From Sphingobacteriia bacterium (GTDB lineage Bacteria; Bacteroidota; Bacteroidia; NS11-12g; UBA9320), in contig VMDK01000124.1 in assembly GCA_008080835.1 (NCBI GenBank), positions 1 to 55,675 on the forward strand: DNA of 55,675 bases, in the 5' to 3' direction. Under the pieces are notes generated by a model that was not told the DNA's origin, did no database searches, and saw nothing but the letters and a program-made list of their open reading frames with translations. Below, one piece after another: positions 50,878 through 55,675 of this stretch (positions are counted from its first letter, which is position 1; every line of letters starts with the position of its first letter). The translations under genes were made by a program, and so were the position numbers.

Positions 50878-52704
50878 GTGAGTCCAAAAATTTTCAAAAG
50901 GTCGCTATTCTTATTTGCCATTTTGTTGGCTCCATGTGGCGTATTGGCCAAGCAGGACTCATTGATCAATCTGATCAAAATCCAAAAGGATGACACATCG
51001 AGGGTTGATCTGCAACTGAAACTCGCCGGTTACTGGATAGATAGCAAGCAATTTGATAGAGCCGACTCATTACTTGAAGAAATATTGCCTGTCGCAACAG
51101 ATCTCCAACATCAAAAGGGATTAGCCAATTAATATCATCACAAAGGGATCTTGTACTTCCGCACTCTGAAACCCTATGACGTCATCTCTACCTATTTCTT
51201 GAAAAGCCTTCGAATATTCGATCAGATAAACGACAGTCTAGGAAAAGCAAAGTGTCAGCTACAACTCGGGCTCATTCAATACCTCATCGACAGCTATGCA
51301 GAAGCAGTTGAATATTTTGAAGAAGGTACAATGAATTGTGGGGTAGACGGGCCAGGTTACCATACCATGCGCTATCTGTCCGGGATCTGTTATTCGGAAT
51401 TAGGAAGATTTGATCGAGCAGAAGAACTCCTGAATGCATCGTTACTGAATTATGCCGCCGGGGATCCTGATAAGGTCGTGACGGTTCGAGCGTTCATCGG
51501 AAAATTATATTTCAATCAGAAAAAGTACGTGGAGTGCATTAGAGAATTGGAAGATGCTTTAGTCGATTATCCTCGAAATAGTGATTCGGCCTCGGTGTCA
51601 CCGGTTCGTGCATTCCTGAGTGCAGCATATCTGAAATTTGGAGATCTTGAAAAGACTATAGAAAACGGTGAATTCGTATTGAACAACGTCGATGTGACTT
51701 CAGGGATCACATACTGGATGATTGCAGCATCAAGTCTTCATAAGGCCTATAGACGAAGCGGAAAAAGTGACGATGCATACAGGGTGCTTCTCCGATTGAC
51801 GGAGTTCTCTGATTCCGTTGGTGGGACTCGCACTAGAGAGCGCCTCACAATTGACAAGGCAAAATACGAATTCGACAAGGAGCTTTATAGGGAAAAGGCT
51901 CAACAAGATCTGGAATTTCAGGTCAAACTCCGAGAGAAGAACAGGCAGCGGGACATAGGATTCGGCTTGGGAATTCTGGCAATTCTGTTAGCCGTTGGAT
52001 TCTATTCACGCTGGCGATTGGTGAAAAACGCAAAGAATCTGATCGAATCAGAAAAGGAGCGTTCAGATGAACTCCTTTTAAATATCCTGCCTGCTGAAGT
52101 GGCGGAAGAGTTGAAGAACGAAGGACGCACGGAAGCTCGCGATTTCGATATGGTGAGCATTTTGTTCACGGATTTCAAGGAATTCACCCAGGCTTCTGAA
52201 AAACTCTCTCCATCGGAGCTGGTAGAAGAGATCAATGTTTGTTTTGAAGCCTTCGACGGGATCTGCGAACAATTCGGGATCGAGAAGATCAAGACCATCG
52301 GCGACAGCTATATGGCTGCAGGTGGAATCCCTGTACCTGACCCACACTCAGTGAAAGGAGCAGTACTCGCAGCTATTCACATGCAGGAGTTCATCAGAAA
52401 TCGGTACCAGAAACAACGTTCCAAAGATGCACATGCATTTGAGATGCGAGTAGGCATCCATACCGGACCCGTCGTTGCCGGAATTGTCGGTGTCAAGAAA
52501 TTCCAGTATGACATTTGGGGAGACACAGTAAATACTGCCAGTAGAATGGAGTCATCCGGAGAAGTAGATGCGGTAAATGTTTCACAAGCCACCTACGACC
52601 ACCTTAAGGATGACCCGGACCTGGAGTTTGAGCATCGCGGAAAAGTAGAAGCCAAAGGCAAAGGGGAAATTGATATGTACTTTGTCCGACTGCGAACCTC
52701 TTAA
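50878..52704 (+). pseudogene. TPR-containing class III adenylate cyclase interrupted by one in-frame TAA
   Basis: GTG 50878 starts a signal peptide (PKIFKRSLFLFAILLAPCGV, then LAK). The frame is open to TAA at 51130-51132 and continues in the same frame without shift to 52704. Parts: N-terminal TPR-like helices, the stop inside the first repeat (GLAN-stop-YHHKGILYF), more TPRs (about 51200-51880), a membrane helix (GFGLGILAILLAVGFYSRW) and a class III cyclase domain. The domain has FTDFKEFTQASEK and IEKIKTIGDSYMAAGG with metal aspartates, YDIWGDTVNTASRMESSG with the transition-state arginine, and lysine/aspartate base-recognition residues as in adenylate cyclases. An upstream TTG at 50842 is less likely. 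The rest is undamaged. Confidence 0.85.
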
Positions 52705-52742
52705 ATTCAGCATACAATCCATCAAGAATGTTCATCGTTCAC

Positions 52743-52750
52743 TACTTTTG
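52743..52750 (+). promoter_or_regulatory. -7 box of the exported unknown gene
   Basis: TACTTTTG is a full consensus match, 27 bases before ATG 52778. Confidence 0.55.
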
Positions 52751-52777
52751 ATCCAGAGTCAATTATATTCCAGAACC

Positions 52778-53221
52778 ATGTATAAATACATTTCGCTTCT
52801 CGTCTTTTTAATAGGTATGAGCATAAGCTCTGAGGCTAACATAGGCCCTATGGATACCCTTGGTATCACTGCGGGCTCCGTTCACATGAAAGGTGAGTTT
52901 GAATACACCAAATTCCTAAAGAAGCACAAAGGAGATAACAAGTTAGTGATCCATGTTTGGTACAATCCAACTTCCAGTACCAAGACCACCAAAGAGGTCA
53001 GAGCGGGAAAGGATGAGATCTACTTCCTCTACGGCCGAAACCTTCGTAAAGGTGCCTCCGAAATGGAGTTCGAGCTAGGGGAAAACGTACTAAAAGCATT
53101 CAAGAAGAAGAAGGAAAGCGAGCTGACCGAACTGGTCGATTTCCTTCAGTTCGATGTCTTCCCCGGACAGCATTTCAACGGTGATAAGGCAATGGAAGTC
53201 TTGCTCCGAGCACTCGAGTAA
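52778..53221 (+). CDS. Exported protein of unknown function
   Basis: ATG 52778 gives 147 residues, MYKYISLLVFLIGMSISSEA as signal peptide. The mature protein is basic and has LGITAGSVHMKGEFEYTKFL, KLVIHVWYNPTSSTKTTKEV and ELGENVLKAFKKKKESELTE. I do not recognise a family. The frame extended to 52670 overlaps the cyclase and lacks a signal. It follows the cyclase gene with its own promoter and converges with the copper ATPase gene. Confidence 0.7.
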   Translation: MYKYISLLVFLIGMSISSEANIGPMDTLGITAGSVHMKGEFEYTKFLKKHKGDNKLVIHVWYNPTSSTKTTKEVRAGKDEIYFLYGRNLRKGASEMEFELGENVLKAFKKKKESELTELVDFLQFDVFPGQHFNGDKAMEVLLRALE

Positions 53222-53230
53222 AAGTCCTTG

Positions 53231-55675
53231 TCAAATCGATATATTTCTCAATCTGAGCGCATTTCCAATCACCGAAACAGAGCTGAAGCTCATCGCCAAA
53301 GCCGCGACCATAGGCGAGAGGAGTAAACCGAAAATCGGGAATAATACTCCTGCAGCAATCGGCACACCAATGGTGTTGTATACCAACGCGAAGAAAAGAT
53401 TTTGCCGGATGTTCTTCATTACCGACTCACTCAAATTGCGCGCTTTCACCACTCCATGAAGATCCCCTTTCACCAGGGTGATCATGGCGCTCTCGATGGC
53501 AACATCCGTTCCCGTCCCCATGGCAATTCCAACATCGCTTTTGGCCAATGCCGGTGCATCGTTGATACCGTCTCCCGCCATTGCTACTACCTTTCCGTCC
53601 TGCTGTAAGCGTTCTACCTCAGCAAGCTTGTCCTGCGGTAGCATATTCGCTTTGAATGTGGTCAATTGAAGCTGTTCTGCAACTGCCCGGGCAGTGGTCT
53701 GGTTATCGCCCGTGAGCATAATAACTTCGATTCCTTTACCTTGTAATTCAGCGATCGCCTTGGCACTCGTTTCTTTGATCTTGTCTTCGATCGCGATGAA
53801 ACCGACTGCCTGACCATCAAGTGCAAGGAAGGAAACGGTTTTTCCTTTCGAGCGCAACTCATCAGCCGCGGATTCCATGCTATCCGTGATCTCCACATTG
53901 GCGTGACCCATCAATTTGCTATTCCCCAGATGCACTCTTTTCCCATTCACCGTTCCTTCTAATCCTTGTCCTGTGATCGAATTGAATGAATCGGCGAACC
54001 ACGGTTCAACATTTTGTTCCTTACCAAAAACCATAGTTGCCTCGGCCAAAGGATGTTCGCTATTCCTATTCAACGAGATGATGTAGCGCAGGAGCTCATC
54101 TTCGCTAAATCGGTCGTCAACAGATATAACCTGATCAACCGTCGGCTTTCCTTCTGTGATCGTTCCTGTCTTGTCCACGACCAACGTCGTGATCTTGTTC
54201 ATCTTCTCCAGGGCTTCGGCATTTTTAACCAGAACACCATGTTGAGCCCCTTTTCCCACCCCAACCATCACCGACATAGGCGTTGCCAGACCAAGCGCAC
54301 AAGGACAAGCGATGATCAACACTGCTACAGCATTGACCAAGGCGTATACGTAAGCAGGTTCCGGCCCCCAGGCGGCCCAGATTCCGAAGGTGATCAGCGA
54401 TATCCCAACGACAGTCGGCACAAAATACGCGGAAACTGTGTCGGCCAATTTTTGGATCGGTGCCCGACTTCGACTGGCATCGTTCACCATTTTGATGATC
54501 TGCGAAAGCAGGGTGTCAGATCCAACCTTTTCCGCTCTCATCAGAAAGGTCTTGTTGCCATTTATGGTCCCGCTGCTCACTGAGTCATTCACCGTTTTGC
54601 TGACGGGAACTGGTTCACCGGTGATCATGGATTCATCTATGCTGGTCTCTCCTTCTGTGATGATGCCGTCAACCGGTATCTTCTCTCCCGGTTTGACCTT
54701 GATGATATCGTGGAGGACCAGTTTATCTATTGCTACGGTCACTTCCTGACCGTGTTCCATTCGAGTGGCTTTGTTAGGTGCCAGCTTCAAGAGCTCTTTC
54801 ACAGCCGAACTCGTTTTGCTGTGGGCGCGTGCTTCCAACAGTTGGCCCAGGAGGACCAAAGTGAGGATGACAGTTGCTGCTTCGAAGTAAACGTGCACCG
54901 TTCCGGCATCCGTGGTGAATTGCTCTGGAAAGATACTTGGGAACAGCAACCCTACTACGCTGAAAATCCAGGCAACACCCGCACCAAGTGCGATCAGTGT
55001 GAACATATTCGGACTCCGTCTCAGCACACTGTTGTATCCCCGAATGAAGAACATCCATGTCGCATAGAAAACCACAGGAAAAGACAGCACAAATTGGATC
55101 CAATTCCACGACTTCATATCGAGCCAATCGTACAATGGATTACCCGGGATCATTTCGCTCATAGCGATGAGGAAGATGGGCAGTGTAAATGCTACGGCGA
55201 TCTTAAACTTCCTCAACAAGCCCGAGTAGCTCTTCTCTTCCGCATTTGGTTCGGGTTTCATGGGAACCAGGTCCATCCCGCATATCGGACATGCTCCGGG
55301 TTCCTCTTCCACCACATCTGGATGCATCGGACAGGTCCATTGAGTGCCGGAACTATTCAGATTTTGCTCCTCTACCAGGTCCATCCCGCACACCGGGCAA
55401 TCACCTGGTTTGTCATGGGTCTTGTCACCTTCGCAATGCATGGGACAATAGAACACCCCTGTTCCTTGTCCCAGTGGTTGTGCTGCACTTTCATGGCCAT
55501 GCTCATGCACGTGCTCGTGCCCTTCAGGGTATATCGCATACGTTGAACCTTCCAGCGCTGCTTTGAAATCATCGATCTCAATATGTTCCTCCATCTCGAT
55601 CGTGGCCTTATTCTCAGCCAGGTTGACCTCCACAGCCACCACTCCGGGCACCTTCGACAGAGAAGACTCTACATG
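53231..55675 (-). CDS. Copper-type heavy-metal P-ATPase (5' end beyond window)
   Basis: The frame runs from the right edge to 53231, at least 814 codons. The first in-frame residues HVESSLSKVPGVVAVEVN are the middle of a heavy-metal-associated domain whose CxxC lies outside. Two cysteine/histidine-rich metal-binding modules follow (FYCPMHCEGDKTHDKPGDC, PVCGMDLVE; WTCPMHPDVVEEEPGACPIC, GMDLVP). Then come about eight membrane segments with IIACPCALGLATP in the sixth, the phosphorylation site DKTGTITEG, SEHPLAEA, and GDGINDAPALAKSDVGIAMG. These are P1B-type copper exporters. Energy from ATP moves Cu+ out of the cytoplasm. It is complete at the C-terminus. Confidence 0.94.
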   Translation of the reverse strand, partial: HVESSLSKVPGVVAVEVNLAENKATIEMEEHIEIDDFKAALEGSTYAIYPEGHEHVHEHGHESAAQPLGQGTGVFYCPMHCEGDKTHDKPGDCPVCGMDLVEEQNLNSSGTQWTCPMHPDVVEEEPGACPICGMDLVPMKPEPNAEEKSYSGLLRKFKIAVAFTLPIFLIAMSEMIPGNPLYDWLDMKSWNWIQFVLSFPVVFYATWMFFIRGYNSVLRRSPNMFTLIALGAGVAWIFSVVGLLFPSIFPEQFTTDAGTVHVYFEAATVILTLVLLGQLLEARAHSKTSSAVKELLKLAPNKATRMEHGQEVTVAIDKLVLHDIIKVKPGEKIPVDGIITEGETSIDESMITGEPVPVSKTVNDSVSSGTINGNKTFLMRAEKVGSDTLLSQIIKMVNDASRSRAPIQKLADTVSAYFVPTVVGISLITFGIWAAWGPEPAYVYALVNAVAVLIIACPCALGLATPMSVMVGVGKGAQHGVLVKNAEALEKMNKITTLVVDKTGTITEGKPTVDQVISVDDRFSEDELLRYIISLNRNSEHPLAEATMVFGKEQNVEPWFADSFNSITGQGLEGTVNGKRVHLGNSKLMGHANVEITDSMESAADELRSKGKTVSFLALDGQAVGFIAIEDKIKETSAKAIAELQGKGIEVIMLTGDNQTTARAVAEQLQLTTFKANMLPQDKLAEVERLQQDGKVVAMAGDGINDAPALAKSDVGIAMGTGTDVAIESAMITLVKGDLHGVVKARNLSESVMKNIRQNLFFALVYNTIGVPIAAGVLFPIFGLLLSPMVAALAMSFSSVSVIGNALRLRNISI

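Noticed and set aside
51130-51132. Recoding of TAA as an amino acid
   Set aside because: TAA ends other genes in the window normally, and no recoding signal is evident; mutation or error is simpler.
1-55675. CRISPR arrays, prophage, insertion sequences
   Set aside because: No regularly spaced direct repeats with variable spacers, transposase or phage genes were seen.

Overview
The window is chromosomal DNA from a member of Bacteroidota, most likely the Flavobacteriales (inference). Supporting signs are a GldH gliding/type IX secretion lipoprotein, a large secreted protein ending in a gliding-motility-associated C-terminal domain, a type IX sorting-domain protein, WG-repeat and DUF4175 proteins, and Bacteroidota-type -7 promoter boxes (TAnnTTTG, plus a TAnnTTCG variant) just upstream of many genes. 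Gene density is high and most genes are housekeeping. I see no insertion sequence, prophage or CRISPR array.

Layout. 1-6.7 kb: end-truncated M28 peptidase, TauE-type transporter and S41 protease (minus strand), an AT-rich palindrome cluster, the rpmH-rnpA-yidD operon, an MscS channel and a C1 peptidase. 6.7-11.6 kb: a minus-strand operon kdsD-manC-SGNH hydrolase-MBOAT acyltransferase, probably for making and acylating a surface glycan. 11.7-16.6 kb: recQ, a frameshifted exported protein, tRNA-Gln, prsA and rplY. 16.6-23.8 kb: an SDR enzyme, an arginase-fold protein without its metal ligands, a 40-residue lipoprotein, aspS, a sugar-nucleotide epimerase, a glycosyltransferase and gldH. 23.8-28.9 kb: lpdA, small envelope proteins, kynU and sucD. 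28.9-30.5 kb: a hipBA toxin-antitoxin module with an unusual operator array. 30.5-37.5 kb: giant secreted adhesin-like protein, lysS, a type IX sorting-domain fragment and a PIF1-like helicase. 37.6-39.7 kb: an ECF sigma / anti-sigma-like / two LTxxQ (Spy/CpxP-like) operon. 39.8-45.3 kb: a DEDDh exonuclease-GIY-YIG fusion, DUF4175 and a SPOR-like protein. 45.5-55.7 kb: rlmD, an unknown, a GT2 glycosyltransferase, aroQ, a long purF, a TPR-adenylate cyclase split by one in-frame TAA, an exported unknown, and a copper-type P-ATPase running off the right edge.

The most striking non-coding signal is upstream of hipB. Four 18-bp dyad sites lie exactly 49 bp apart (starts 30377, 30426, 30475, 30524), while the 31-bp spacers between them are unrelated in sequence. 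Two genes look broken in an informative way: the cyclase (single nonsense codon, frame otherwise intact) and the exported protein at 13.9-14.6 kb (consistent with a 4-bp insertion). Several reading frames have a first possible TTG that lies inside or at the -7 box, so their true starts are downstream.
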